DNA of 64,000 nucleotides from Shinella sp. CPCC 101442 (GTDB lineage Bacteria > Pseudomonadota > Alphaproteobacteria > Rhizobiales > Rhizobiaceae), in the NCBI RefSeq assembly GCF_024704725.1, contig NZ_JALIQS010000002.1:806001-870000 (forward strand), read 5' to 3'. This document shows, piece after piece, positions 36,101-44,069 of this stretch (positions within the stretch are counted from its first letter, which is position 1; the number at the start of each line of letters is the position of its first letter). The notes under the pieces are model-generated. The model worked only from the letters and a program-made list of their open reading frames with translations, had not been told where the DNA came from and ran no database searches. The position numbers and the translations under genes are program-made.

Positions 36101-37093
36101 ATGGCACGCACGATCACCGGAACCGCAGGCGCCGACCGCATCGTCCAGGGCGGCAACATCAACAACACCGAGCTGACGATCCGCGCGCTTGGCGGCAACG
36201 ACACCATCATCCTCAACCGTTCCGACGATTTCGGCGGCCGCAACTTCGTCAATGCGAGCTCAGGCAATGACAGTGTTGTCAATGTCAAGGAAGACGGCAA
36301 CCTCATTCTGCTCGGCAGCGGCAAGGATACCTATGTCGGCACGGGTTTCGCCTCGTTTTCCAACGAGCGCGCAGACCTCATCAAAGCCGGCGCCGGCAAT
36401 GACAAGATCGTCGTCAGCACCTTCAAGAGCACCTATCTGGGCGAGAGCGGCAATGACCGCTTCTTCTCCGTCGGCCAGCAAAACACCTTCAACGGCGGCA
36501 AGGGCGTCGATTCGATCAGCTATCTGCCCCGCGATGACGACAACGTCGTCGGCGGCTCCGGCGTCGGCATCGACCTTCAGCAAGGGATCGCCCAGACCGG
36601 CGCCAACCGCTTCGAGCAGCTGATCAGCATCGAGAGGGCGGAAGGCACCAATGCCGACGACGTCATCTTCGGCTCGCGTGTCGCCAATGTGCTGAAAGGT
36701 CTTGGCGGTGACGACGCGCTCGCCGGCCGCGCCGGCAATGACGTGCTCGTCGGCGGGCGCGGCACGGACCTGCTGCAGGGAGATGCCGGCGCCGACCGTT
36801 TCGACTTCAACTCCCGCTTGGAAAGCGTCCGCGGCGACGGCCGCGACGTGATCCTCGACTTCAACCACGGCGAACGCGACAGAATCGACCTGCGCGACAT
36901 CGACGCCATATCCGGGCAAACCGGCAACCAGGCCTTCAGCTTCATCGGCGCAAACGCCTTTTCCGAAAAGGCCGGCGAACTGCGCTTCAAGAACGGCATC
37001 GTCTCCGGCGACACCAACGGGGACGGCCGTGCCGACCTGGAAATCGAAATACGCGGCGTGGACAGCCTGCTGAAGGGCGACTTCCTGCTCTGA
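36101..37093 (+). CDS. RTX-type calcium-binding protein
   Basis: A 330-residue secreted-type protein with glycine/aspartate nonapeptide repeats: GTAGADRIVQGG, ALGGNDTIILN, SSGNDSVVNV, AGAGNDKIVV, ESGNDRFF, FNGGKGVDSISY and, clearest, LGGDDALAGRAGNDVLVGGRGTDLLQGDAGADRF, which would form a calcium-binding beta-roll. The C-terminus (VILDFNHGERDRIDLRDIDAI ... DLEIEIRGVDSLLKGDFLL) matches the serralysin-type C-terminal domain that serves as a type I secretion signal. No enzyme domain and no secretion genes are nearby. AAGGAGAGAG precedes the ATG. Confidence 0.92.
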   Translation: MARTITGTAGADRIVQGGNINNTELTIRALGGNDTIILNRSDDFGGRNFVNASSGNDSVVNVKEDGNLILLGSGKDTYVGTGFASFSNERADLIKAGAGNDKIVVSTFKSTYLGESGNDRFFSVGQQNTFNGGKGVDSISYLPRDDDNVVGGSGVGIDLQQGIAQTGANRFEQLISIERAEGTNADDVIFGSRVANVLKGLGGDDALAGRAGNDVLVGGRGTDLLQGDAGADRFDFNSRLESVRGDGRDVILDFNHGERDRIDLRDIDAISGQTGNQAFSFIGANAFSEKAGELRFKNGIVSGDTNGDGRADLEIEIRGVDSLLKGDFLL

Positions 37094-37096
37094 ACC

Positions 37097-37630
37097 CTAG
37101 CGGGCCATCTCGGCCCGCAGGGCCTTCACCGCCCAGGCCGGCACGATCTCGGCAACGAGCGCACGTACGCCGGCCCCCTTTGCCATATCCGCAAGCGCCA
37201 TGCCCGAACGCACCACCGCGGAGGCTTGGCGCTTGCTGACGAGATAACCGAGCTCCAGCGGCGCCTTGCGACGGCCGAGCCGCTGGAGGAACGGCCGGCG
37301 ATGACTGCGGGAGCCGAGAAACCGCGCGGGATTGCCGTTGATCGCCACATGATCGACGACCGCATCCACCCAGCCGGCAAGCGGTCTGGCGCCAGGCTCC
37401 AAAAGCAGCAGCCAGTCGCCGCGCGCCGAGCGCACCACATCCGTCATGTCCCAGCTCGTCAGGAAACGGCAGCCGGCAGCATCCGCCACTCTGGGCGACC
37501 CATCGCGGGAGCCATGGTCGAGCACGATCACATCGCGCACCACCCCCTCGACGGCGCCGGCCACCAGCGCCGAAAGGGTCTGCGCCAGCTCTGCCTCGTT
37601 GTCCCGGCATTCCATGATAATTGTCAGCAT
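37097..37630 (-). CDS. short glycosyltransferase family 2-like protein
   Basis: A 177-residue protein with the GT-A start of family 2: MLTIIMECRDNEAELAQTLSALVAGAVEGVVRDVIVLDHGSRDGSPRVADAAGCRF, then ARGDWLLLLEPGARPLAGWVD. The usual DxD metal motif at that place reads EPG, and the protein is shorter than typical enzymes (over 220 residues), so catalysis is uncertain. It ends LVAEIVPAWAVKALRAEMAR. No membrane helix. It is convergent with the RTX gene (3-base gap) and divergent from the radical SAM gene. Substrate unknown. Confidence 0.8.
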   Translation of the reverse strand: MLTIIMECRDNEAELAQTLSALVAGAVEGVVRDVIVLDHGSRDGSPRVADAAGCRFLTSWDMTDVVRSARGDWLLLLEPGARPLAGWVDAVVDHVAINGNPARFLGSRSHRRPFLQRLGRRKAPLELGYLVSKRQASAVVRSGMALADMAKGAGVRALVAEIVPAWAVKALRAEMAR

Positions 37631-37716
37631 TCTCCTTCAGTACCGCATTGCAGCATGGATTTCCATCGTTCACTCCCCGCCGATATCAGGTGTGGTTAGC
37701 AGCGGAGTGGAATTTT

Positions 37717-37731
37717 GTTCTTGCAATGTTC
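37717..37731 (+). promoter_or_regulatory. candidate LexA (SOS) box before the radical SAM gene
   Basis: GTTC-TTGCAAT-GTTC, an exact match to the alphaproteobacterial LexA site GTTC-N7-GTTC. It lies 61-75 bases upstream of the ATG and overlaps the -35 position of a TATAGT at 37750-37755 (17-base spacing), where a repressor would block RNA polymerase. By base composition one or two such matches are expected by chance in 64 kb, so the position is the main support. Confidence 0.6.
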
Positions 37732-37791
37732 TCATTCCGGCGATAGGAATATAGTCATTGAATCGGAGCCCCACAGCTCCCGGAGACAGCC

Positions 37792-38949
37792 ATGAACGAT
37801 CTTGTGAGCCTCAGGCAGGGCGCGCTTGCGCCCGGCCACACGAAAGACGTTGCCGACGCGCTGCTGGCTGAAACGGGCATGCGTATCGATGGAGATCGCC
37901 GGCGTGGTCGCGGGGCCGGGCTGAATTTTACCGGCCGCTTCGAACCGCTGACGCGGGAAGGTTTCGACGACGGCTGGCAGACGCTGGAAGAGTTGCCGCC
38001 TTTCCGCACGGAAGTACAGGTCGAGAAGCCACGCACGATCATCACCCGCAACGAATCGCCCGACATCCCCTTCGATCGCTCGATCAATCCCTATCGCGGC
38101 TGCGAGCATGGTTGCATCTACTGCTTCGCCCGGCCGACACACGCTTTCATGGGGCTTTCCGCCGGCCTCGATTTCGAAGCGAAGCTGTTTGCCAAGCCCG
38201 ATGCGCCAAAACTTCTGGAGCGCGAACTTTCCAAGCCCGGCTACAAGCCACGCGTCATCGCCATCGGCACCAATACCGATCCCTACCAGCCGATCGAAAA
38301 GGAATGGCGGATCATGCGCCAGATCCTCGAGGTGCTGGACAAGGCCAACCATCCGGTCTCCATCGTCACCAAATCGGCGCTTGTCATGCGCGACATCGAC
38401 ATTCTCTCGCGCATGGCCACGCGTGGCCTTGCCTGGGTCGGCCTGTCCGTCACGACGCTCGACCGCAAGCTGGCGCGCACCATGGAACCGCGCGCCGCAA
38501 CGCCGCCGCGCCGGCTGGAGGCGATCCGCGCGCTTTCCGAGGCCGGCATCCCGACCGCCATCATGATGGCGCCGATCATTCCCGGCCTCAACGATCACGA
38601 GATCGAGCGGGTGCTCGATTCGGGCAAGGCGGCCGGCGCATTGGAAGCGAGCTACGTGCTGCTGCGCCTGCCGCTGGAGGTCAGCCCCCTCTTCCGCGAC
38701 TGGCTGCTGCGCAACTATCCGGACCGCTACCGTCACGTCATGTCGCTGGTGCGCTCGATGCGCGACGGCAAGGATTACGACGCGGAATTCGGCAAGCGCA
38801 TGAAGGGTGCGGGACCCTATGCCTGGCAGATCGCCCGTCGCTTCGAAATGGCATCCAAACGGCTGGGGCTGACCCGCACCCGCCGCAGCCTCGCCAGCGA
38901 CCAGTTCATACCGCCGTCCGGCAGCGGCGTGCAGCTTTCGCTGCTGTGA
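37792..38949 (+). CDS. PA0069 family radical SAM protein
   Basis: A 385-residue radical SAM protein related to spore photoproduct lyase (SplB-like). The 4Fe-4S motif is RGCEHGCIYCFARP with C104, C108 and C111. Family signatures are SINPYRGCEHGCIYC, FMGLSAGLDFEAKLFAK, AIGTNTDPYQPIEKEWRIMRQIL and TKSALVMRDIDIL. The reaction of the PA0069 group is unknown; a role in nucleic-acid repair is suggested by the relation to SplB and, here, by the SOS-type box in its promoter region. Monocistronic; GGAG precedes the ATG. Confidence 0.92.
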   Translation: MNDLVSLRQGALAPGHTKDVADALLAETGMRIDGDRRRGRGAGLNFTGRFEPLTREGFDDGWQTLEELPPFRTEVQVEKPRTIITRNESPDIPFDRSINPYRGCEHGCIYCFARPTHAFMGLSAGLDFEAKLFAKPDAPKLLERELSKPGYKPRVIAIGTNTDPYQPIEKEWRIMRQILEVLDKANHPVSIVTKSALVMRDIDILSRMATRGLAWVGLSVTTLDRKLARTMEPRAATPPRRLEAIRALSEAGIPTAIMMAPIIPGLNDHEIERVLDSGKAAGALEASYVLLRLPLEVSPLFRDWLLRNYPDRYRHVMSLVRSMRDGKDYDAEFGKRMKGAGPYAWQIARRFEMASKRLGLTRTRRSLASDQFIPPSGSGVQLSLL

Positions 38950-39174
38950 TCGCAAACCGAGGGACGGCCTAAACACCCCTCACGGCACCCGCTGCCCTAT
39001 CGAGACGGGCGGCGTGATGATGAGTTGAAACAAGCGTGACCCGAACCGGTTCCGGCGGGTCTCGCAAGACCTCTTCCGGCAGCGTCAGCCCCTGGGCGCG
39101 CCGGGTGTTCCTCCGACCCGCCGCAAGCGTCGGAGGACTTGCAGGGAATCGGACGGATGTGCAAGGTCGCCGCC

Positions 39175-39828
39175 ATGGCCAAAAGCGCATCCTCCGATTC
39201 CCGCCTTCTTTTCGACCTGCCCAAAGGGCCGGATTTTGCGATGGAGATTGCTGCCCGCAAGCGCGGCCTCTGGCCGGTGGCCGGCACCGACGAGGCCGGG
39301 CGCGGGCCGCTTGCCGGCCCCGTCGTGGCCGCCGCGGTGATCCTCGATCCGGAGAACATTCCCGAGGGGCTGAACGATTCCAAGCAGCTGAGCGCGGCGA
39401 AACGCGAGGCGCTCTTCACGCTCATCCTGCAATCCGCCTTCGTTTCCATCGCTTCCAGCGGTTCGCGCCGCATCGATGACACCGATATCCGCAAGGCGAG
39501 CCTCGACGCCATGCGCCGCGCCGTCGCCGGACTGGAGATCGCACCGAAGCTCGTGCTGACGGATGGTCGTGACGTGCCGCCGGGTCTCGCCTGCGAGGGT
39601 CGCGCCGTCGTCAAGGGCGACGCGCTCTCGGTCTCCATCGCCGCCGCCTCCATCGTCGCCAAGGTGACGCGCGACCGGATGATGGCCCGTGCGGAAGGCA
39701 CCTTTCCAGGCTACGGCTTTGCCGTCCACGCCGGCTACGCCACGCAAGTGCATCGCGACGCCATCCAGAGCCTTGGCCCCTGCCGCCTCCATCGCATGAG
39801 TTTTCGACCATTGCGACGGGACGATTGA
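39175..39828 (+). CDS. rnhB: ribonuclease HII
   Basis: A 217-residue RNase HII that cuts RNA in RNA-DNA hybrids, including single ribonucleotides. Catalytic residues are visible in [14 protein letters not shown] (D39, E40) with [24 protein letters not shown] and [17 protein letters not shown]. It ends [12 protein letters not shown]. Start uncertain: ATG at 39175 (AAGG 9 bases upstream) gives [16 protein letters not shown]; an ATG at 39157 is also in frame. Confidence 0.95.
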   Translation: MAKSASSDSRLLFDLPKGPDFAMEIAARKRGLWPVAGTDEAGRGPLAGPVVAAAVILDPENIPEGLNDSKQLSAAKREALFTLILQSAFVSIASSGSRRIDDTDIRKASLDAMRRAVAGLEIAPKLVLTDGRDVPPGLACEGRAVVKGDALSVSIAAASIVAKVTRDRMMARAEGTFPGYGFAVHAGYATQVHRDAIQSLGPCRLHRMSFRPLRRDD

Positions 39829-40129
39829 CGCCCGGCTTGAAGGCTCGCCCTGGTGCCGGGCAATGCGCGCGCCGCACCCCATCGTGCCCGGGAATGTGAG
39901 GCGCACACCCGGACGCTCCTCCGCGCGACCCGCGTTCGGGACGATGGGATCGAGGCCGACTATCCAGATGCTGTGTAAATCCGCGGCTTGACGCAGCGCG
40001 GTTGTGACAACATCACGAGGACGGACTTTTCCAGTCGTGCGGCTATGCGCTTCAAGACCGATCTCGCGGTGGCGCGCCAGCGGCCTCGCCCTTTCATCGT
40101 CCCGCAATCCGCTTGGGGCCACGCCTCAC
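39829..40129. other. 301-base intergenic region
   Basis: Between the convergent genes rnhB and the VOC protein. Open frames cross it on both strands, but their translations are Arg/Pro/Ala-rich and look like by-products of base composition. Parts read like debris (several direct and inverted GC-rich words), but I see no insertion-sequence end, RNA gene or clear terminator. Confidence 0.5.
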
Positions 40130-40558
40130 CTAGAACGCGATCTTCACTGAAGGCGCGCTGCGTTTCGCCTCGCCGTGATAGACCGCCTCGATGTTGTTGC
40201 CATCGGGATCGATCAGGAAGGCGGCGAAATAGCCGGGATGATACGGCCGTTCGCCAGGCCCGCCATTGTCCTTGCCGCCGGCAGTAAGGCCCGCCTCGTG
40301 GAACGCCGTCACCATGGCGCGGTCCGCCGCCTGAAAGGCGAGGTGATGGCGCCCGGTCAGTTTTCCCGCGGCCGCCTGGCTGTCGACGCTCGAGATGAAC
40401 AGCTCGTCCACCCAGAAATAGTCGGCGCCGGTGCCGCCGATCGGGATTTTTAGCGCGTCGAAAATGGCCTCGTAGAAGCGGCGGCTCGCCGCGAGATCGC
40501 GCACGACCAGCTGGATGTGGTCGATGAGACGGCCGCGATGGAGTTCCTGCGTTTCCAT
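40130..40558 (-). CDS. VOC family (glyoxalase/bleomycin-resistance fold) protein
   Basis: A 142-residue metalloprotein-fold member: LIDHIQLVVRDLAASRRFYEAIFDALKIP at the start, GTGADYFWVDELFISS, HHLAFQAADRAMVTAFHEAGLTAGGKDNGGPG and YFAAFLIDPDGNNIEAVYH at the end. Probable metal ligands are the His in DHIQL, the His in HHLAF and the Glu in NIEAVYH. Substrate unknown. GGGAGAGCAGGC precedes the ATG. Monocistronic. Confidence 0.9.
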   Translation of the reverse strand: METQELHRGRLIDHIQLVVRDLAASRRFYEAIFDALKIPIGGTGADYFWVDELFISSVDSQAAAGKLTGRHHLAFQAADRAMVTAFHEAGLTAGGKDNGGPGERPYHPGYFAAFLIDPDGNNIEAVYHGEAKRSAPSVKIAF

Positions 40559-40714
40559 GCCTGCTCTCCCTTGAAGAGGAAAGCCTTCTAGCTAGGTCGC
40601 CGGCCCTCGCCGTCAACACCCTGTTCCATCAGGAACAGCGGCTAGCCCAGCGTTGTGGGAAAGTCTGATCACCGGATGAGAGAGGCTCATCCTAAACCGA
40701 TCAGGAGAGACCCC

Positions 40715-40891
40715 ATGCGCAAGATCATCGTTTCCGCCACTGTCGCCCTCGTCGCCGCCGTCTCCTTCGCGGCGCCTTCCCAGGCTGGCTATTACAGCTA
40801 TGACTACCAGCCTTACTGCTTTATCAAGAAGATCAAGTCCTACGATTACTACGGCAACATCGTCATCAAGCGCATCAAGGTCTGCCGCTAA
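40715..40891 (+). CDS. small secreted protein, hypothetical
   Basis: A 58-residue protein with a clear signal peptide (MRKIIVSATVALVAAVSFAAPSQA) and a 34-residue mature part rich in Tyr, Lys and Ile (GYYSYDYQPYCFIKKIKSYDYYGNIVIKRIKVCR) with two Cys that could form one disulfide. AGGAGAGA precedes the ATG and a strong terminator follows, so it is a complete single-gene unit. Similar Tyr/Cys-rich tiny exported proteins occur in rhizobia, but I know of no function. Confidence 0.82.
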   Translation: MRKIIVSATVALVAAVSFAAPSQAGYYSYDYQPYCFIKKIKSYDYYGNIVIKRIKVCR

Positions 40892-40916
40892 ACGATCCTG
40901 TCACTGACCTCCCTGA

Positions 40917-40948
40917 AGACCCGGATGTTCCCCTGCATCCGGGTCTTT
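40917..40948 (+). terminator. rho-independent terminator
   Basis: Stem AGACCCGGATG/CATCCGGGTCT with an 8-base loop, followed by TTTG. It ends the small secreted protein transcript about 25 bases after its stop codon. Confidence 0.85.
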
Positions 40949-41007
40949 GCCGTGCGGGCGTGCAGCGCGCGGCGACCAGCTTCTTCACCGCCCTGTGCGG
41001 CAAAGCA

Positions 41008-41036
41008 AAAAGGCCGGCGTTTCCGCCGGCCTTTTC
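41008..41036 (-). terminator. terminator of the atp F0 operon
   Basis: Stem AAAAGGCCGGCG/CGCCGGCCTTTT with a 3-4 base loop. On the minus strand the T run follows the stem, so it ends the atpIBEF'F transcript about 20 bases after the atpF stop codon. The A/T flanks make it usable in both directions. Confidence 0.9.
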
Positions 41037-41057
41037 AAATCATTCCCTGAAAACCGC

Positions 41058-41543
41058 TCAGTTCAGGCGGGTCTTCACTTCGCCGATGGCGTTGTCGAAG
41101 AGAGCCTTGCCGGTGGCGGCGTCGGACTTGGAAGCGATCACCTTTTCGGCAGCCGCGACAGCGAGGTCGACGGCGGCGGCGCGGACGGCGTTGATCGCGT
41201 CGACTTCCGCCTGCTTGATCTTCTGCTCGGAGAGCGCCGTACGGCGGGTAACGTATTCTTCGGTCTTCTGCTTGGCGTCGGCGGTCAGCGCGCTTGCTTC
41301 GCGTTCAGCGGCAGCGACGATGCTGGCGGCTTCCGCTTCGGCATCCTTGCGCTTGCGCTGGTATTCGGCGAGCAGGTGCTGGGCTTCCTCGCGAAGACGC
41401 TTGGCTTCCGCCAGTTCGTTCTGGATCTTTTCCGCGCGGGCGTCGAGACCCTTTGCCATCATGCCAGGAACTTTGAGGTAGGCGATGAGGGCGAGGAACA
41501 GCAGGAGGCCGACAAAGGCGTAGAATGTTGCGTCGAAATGCAT
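41058..41543 (-). CDS. atpF: F0F1 ATP synthase subunit b
   Basis: A 161-residue peripheral-stalk subunit: an N-terminal membrane helix (FYAFVGLLLFLALIAYLKVPGMM) followed by a long charged helix (ARAEKIQNELAEAKRLREEAQHLLAEYQRKRKDAEAEAASIVAAAEREA) that dimerises with b'. Last gene of the atpI-B-E-F'-F operon, 11 bases after b'. GGAGG precedes the ATG. The F1 genes are not in the window, as usual for rhizobia. Confidence 0.95.
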   Translation of the reverse strand: MHFDATFYAFVGLLLFLALIAYLKVPGMMAKGLDARAEKIQNELAEAKRLREEAQHLLAEYQRKRKDAEAEAASIVAAAEREASALTADAKQKTEEYVTRRTALSEQKIKQAEVDAINAVRAAAVDLAVAAAEKVIASKSDAATGKALFDNAIGEVKTRLN

Positions 41544-41554
41544 CGAAACCTCCC

Positions 41555-42208
41555 TTACTTGCCTGCGACCGACTTCACGGCGGAAGCGATCTCGGCCTTG
41601 GTAGCCTTGGAGCCGATGAGCTGCTCGACGAGAGCAGTCGTCGTTTCCTCGGCGATCGTGCCGACATCGGCAAGCGCCTTGGCCTTGATTTCGGCGATGC
41701 GGGTTTCGGCACCGGCGATCTTGTCCTGCAGCGAGGCTTCGATCTTGGCGCGTTCCGCGTCGGCCTTGGCCTTGGCTTCGTCGCGGGCGGCCGAAGCGAT
41801 CGCATTGCCCTTGGTGCGGGCGGACGCGAGGTCCTGCTCGTAGGCAGCAATCGCGGCGTCGGCTTCCGCCTTCAGGCGGGATGCTTCGTCGAGATCCTGC
41901 GCGATGCGATCATGACGCGTCTCGAGGATGCCGCCGATGCGCGGAATGACGACCTTCGACATGAGAAGGTAGAAAAGACCGAAGGTGATCGCAAGCCACA
42001 GGAGCTGCGATGCGAACGTGGTCTGGTCGAAAGGCGGGAAAACGCCGGAACCGGCTTCCTCACCATGGGCAACACCGGTTTCGGTGTGCACTTCGCCTGC
42101 CGGCTGAGCCGCATGCGCATCCGCAGGGGTCTCATGCGCATCCGCAGGAGTTTCCGCCTGGGCGATTTCGAAAGGGGTGGACTCGGCCGATGCCAAGGTC
42201 ACAGACAT
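41555..42208 (-). CDS. atpF2: F0F1 ATP synthase subunit b'
   Basis: A 217-residue b'-type stalk subunit, as in photosynthetic and other alphaproteobacteria. An Ala/Glu/Thr-rich N-terminus (about 50 residues, [27 protein letters not shown]) precedes the membrane helix ([26 protein letters not shown]) and a long alpha-helical stalk. The unusual N-terminal stretch is a known extra of rhizobial b' proteins. GGAGG precedes the ATG. Between atpE and atpF. Confidence 0.94.
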   Translation of the reverse strand: MSVTLASAESTPFEIAQAETPADAHETPADAHAAQPAGEVHTETGVAHGEEAGSGVFPPFDQTTFASQLLWLAITFGLFYLLMSKVVIPRIGGILETRHDRIAQDLDEASRLKAEADAAIAAYEQDLASARTKGNAIASAARDEAKAKADAERAKIEASLQDKIAGAETRIAEIKAKALADVGTIAEETTTALVEQLIGSKATKAEIASAVKSVAGK

Positions 42209-42298
42209 GCTGACCTCCAGGGGGCACTCTCAGATCATGTACGAAACGTACGATGGACCACGGCCCTTAGAGGGCCATGGTCCAGTCCTCAGCCGGTA

Positions 42299-42526
42299 TT
42301 AGACGGCGAAGAGGAGAAGGAGAGCGATGAGCAGCGAGAAGATGCCCAGAGCTTCCGTAACGGCGAAGCCGAATACGAGACGGCCGAACTGGCTGTCAGC
42401 AGCAGACGGATTGCGAAGAGCGCCGGCCAGGTAGTTGCCGAAGATGTTGCCGAGGCCGAGAGCCGTGCCGGCGAGACCGAACGTGGCAAGACCTGCGCCG
42501 ATGTACTTTGCTGCTTCCGCTTCCAT
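42299..42526 (-). CDS. atpE: F0F1 ATP synthase subunit c
   Basis: A 75-residue proteolipid: two membrane helices ([30 protein letters not shown] and [26 protein letters not shown]) joined by a polar loop. The proton-binding Glu is in FAVTEALG. It forms the rotor ring. AAGGAG precedes the ATG. Third gene of the operon. Confidence 0.96.
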   Translation of the reverse strand: MEAEAAKYIGAGLATFGLAGTALGLGNIFGNYLAGALRNPSAADSQFGRLVFGFAVTEALGIFSLLIALLLLFAV

Positions 42527-42592
42527 GTTGAACTCCTTGAATGGGTTGTTGCGGCTTATGAGCGACGCCCGAGGGCGCCGGCGACTTTTTCC

Positions 42593-43345
42593 TTAGTGAC
42601 CGCCCGGATGCACGGCATCGTTCAGGTACATGCATGTCAGAACTGCGAAGACATAGGCCTGCAGGAACGACACGAGGAATTCGAGACCGGTCAGGGCGAC
42701 GGTCATGAAAAGGGGCAGGATCGCACCGGCGACACCGACGGCGCCAAGGGCGCTGAGCGAGGTGACGAAGCCGGCGAAGACCTTGAGCGTGATATGACCC
42801 GCCAGCATGTTGGCGAAGAGACGGATCGAGAGGCTGATCGGACGCGAGAGGAACGAGATGACCTCGATCGAGACAACCAGCGGCAGAAGCGCACCGGGAA
42901 CACCCGCCGGCACGAAGAGCTTGAGGAAGCCGAAACCGTGCTTGTAGAAACCGTAGACCACGACCGTGCCGATGACGAGCATGGCAAGCGCGAAGGTGAC
43001 GATGATCTGGCTGGTGATGGTGAAGAAGTAGGGCATCATGCCGAGCAGGTTCGCGGTCAACACGAACATGAACAGCGAGAAGACGAACGGGAAGAACTTC
43101 ATCCCGTGACTACCCGCCCCTTCCCGGAGCATGGAGGCGATGAATTCGTAGGACATTTCCGAGACCGACTGCATGCGGCTCGGAACCAGACCGCGCTGGC
43201 CGGTCGTGAAATAGAGGAAGCCCGTGGCGACCGCGACGGTGGCGACCATGAAGAGCGATGCATTGGTGAACGAGAAATCGATACCGCCGATTTCGATCGG
43301 AACAATCTTGTTGACCAGGAACTGGTGGGTCGGATCGTTGGACAC
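42593..43345 (-). CDS. atpB: F0F1 ATP synthase subunit a
   Basis: A 250-residue integral membrane subunit with the proton channel. The essential Arg lies in [13 protein letters not shown]; other conserved stretches are [23 protein letters not shown] and [17 protein letters not shown]. The start is GTG at 43345 ([14 protein letters not shown]), with GAGAGA upstream. Second gene of the operon, after atpI. Confidence 0.96.
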   Translation of the reverse strand: MSNDPTHQFLVNKIVPIEIGGIDFSFTNASLFMVATVAVATGFLYFTTGQRGLVPSRMQSVSEMSYEFIASMLREGAGSHGMKFFPFVFSLFMFVLTANLLGMMPYFFTITSQIIVTFALAMLVIGTVVVYGFYKHGFGFLKLFVPAGVPGALLPLVVSIEVISFLSRPISLSIRLFANMLAGHITLKVFAGFVTSLSALGAVGVAGAILPLFMTVALTGLEFLVSFLQAYVFAVLTCMYLNDAVHPGGH

Positions 43346-43405
43346 CGTTTATCTCTCTCGCTTGCCCGCCTTGCGGCGGAAGTCACCCAATGTGGGATAT
43401 CGCCG

Positions 43406-43801
43406 TCAGGCGTCATCCCTCGTGTCGGTCTCGTCCTGCCCGCTCGCCGGCTTTTGGAGCTCTCGCCCCGCCAGCCTGTCGACCGGATGGGGCGATGCCA
43501 CCATGCCTGCCGCGCGCATGACGTTCAGAACGCCGGCACAAAAGCCGAGGAGAAGAAGAACGATCATCCCCCAGGGCCCTGTACCCGCAAAATGGTCCAA
43601 AAGATAGCCCAGAAGCGCCCCGACGATGACGGCTGCGACGAACTCGCTCGAGAGCTTCATGGCAACCGCATAGCCTTTACGGCTTTCCGATGCCCGCGCC
43701 TCGGCGGCTGCTTCCGCCCCGTCATCCTTGCGCCTTTCCGCGAGTTCCGCGTCAAGGCGTTTCAGCCGGTCTTCCAGACTTGTCTTTTGATCGTCGGCCA
43801 T
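43406..43801 (-). CDS. atpI: ATP synthase protein I (AtpZ/AtpI family)
   Basis: A 131-residue small membrane protein: a charged N-terminus (EDRLKRLDAELAERRKDDGAEAAAEA), two membrane helices (MKLSSEFVAAVIVGALLGYLLDHFAG and WGMIVLLLLGFCAGVLNVMRAAG) and a short polar tail. AtpI-type proteins assist c-ring assembly or carry Mg2+/Ca2+. First gene of the F0 operon; the promoter must lie in the 268 bases upstream. Confidence 0.92.
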   Translation of the reverse strand: MADDQKTSLEDRLKRLDAELAERRKDDGAEAAAEARASESRKGYAVAMKLSSEFVAAVIVGALLGYLLDHFAGTGPWGMIVLLLLGFCAGVLNVMRAAGMVASPHPVDRLAGRELQKPASGQDETDTRDDA

Positions 43802-43961
43802 GGCGCTTCCCGTTTCTCTTTCCGCGGCGCTTTCGCCCCATTGCGGACATATTGAAGGCTAGGATTCAAGCCATACCGACCCCTTTCGAAGTCGGCCGCA
43901 ACATAGTTTTAGGTGCCCGCATAGTCAAGGCATGGCGAAGCTTTGTGCAAGGCCAAATATA

Positions 43962-43975
43962 TTGAGATAAATCAA
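43962..43975 (-). promoter_or_regulatory. FixK/FNR-like half-matching site upstream of atpI
   Basis: TTGAG-ATAA-ATCAA, one base away from the anaerobox TTGAT-N4-ATCAA. It is 160 bases upstream of atpI in an AT-rich patch of the 268-base gap. One arm is imperfect, so this is only a suggestion. Confidence 0.3.
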
Positions 43976-44069
43976 TGATTTGTGCGGATCGACGCGCCAT
44001 GCGCGACTTCTCGTCCCGGGAATCGTTTACACGATCGCGCGGACTCACCGCAGCCTGAAGGACGAAGCC

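Noticed and set aside
39085-40122. 345-codon minus-strand frame over rnhB and the 39829-40129 gap.
   Set aside because: Covers rnhB on the wrong strand; the gap part has a biased, motif-free translation. No transposase signature.
40632-40654. GGAAC followed by CGTT upstream of the 58-residue secreted protein.
   Set aside because: Spacer is 14 bases, two short of the EcfG optimum, unlike the two accepted promoters.
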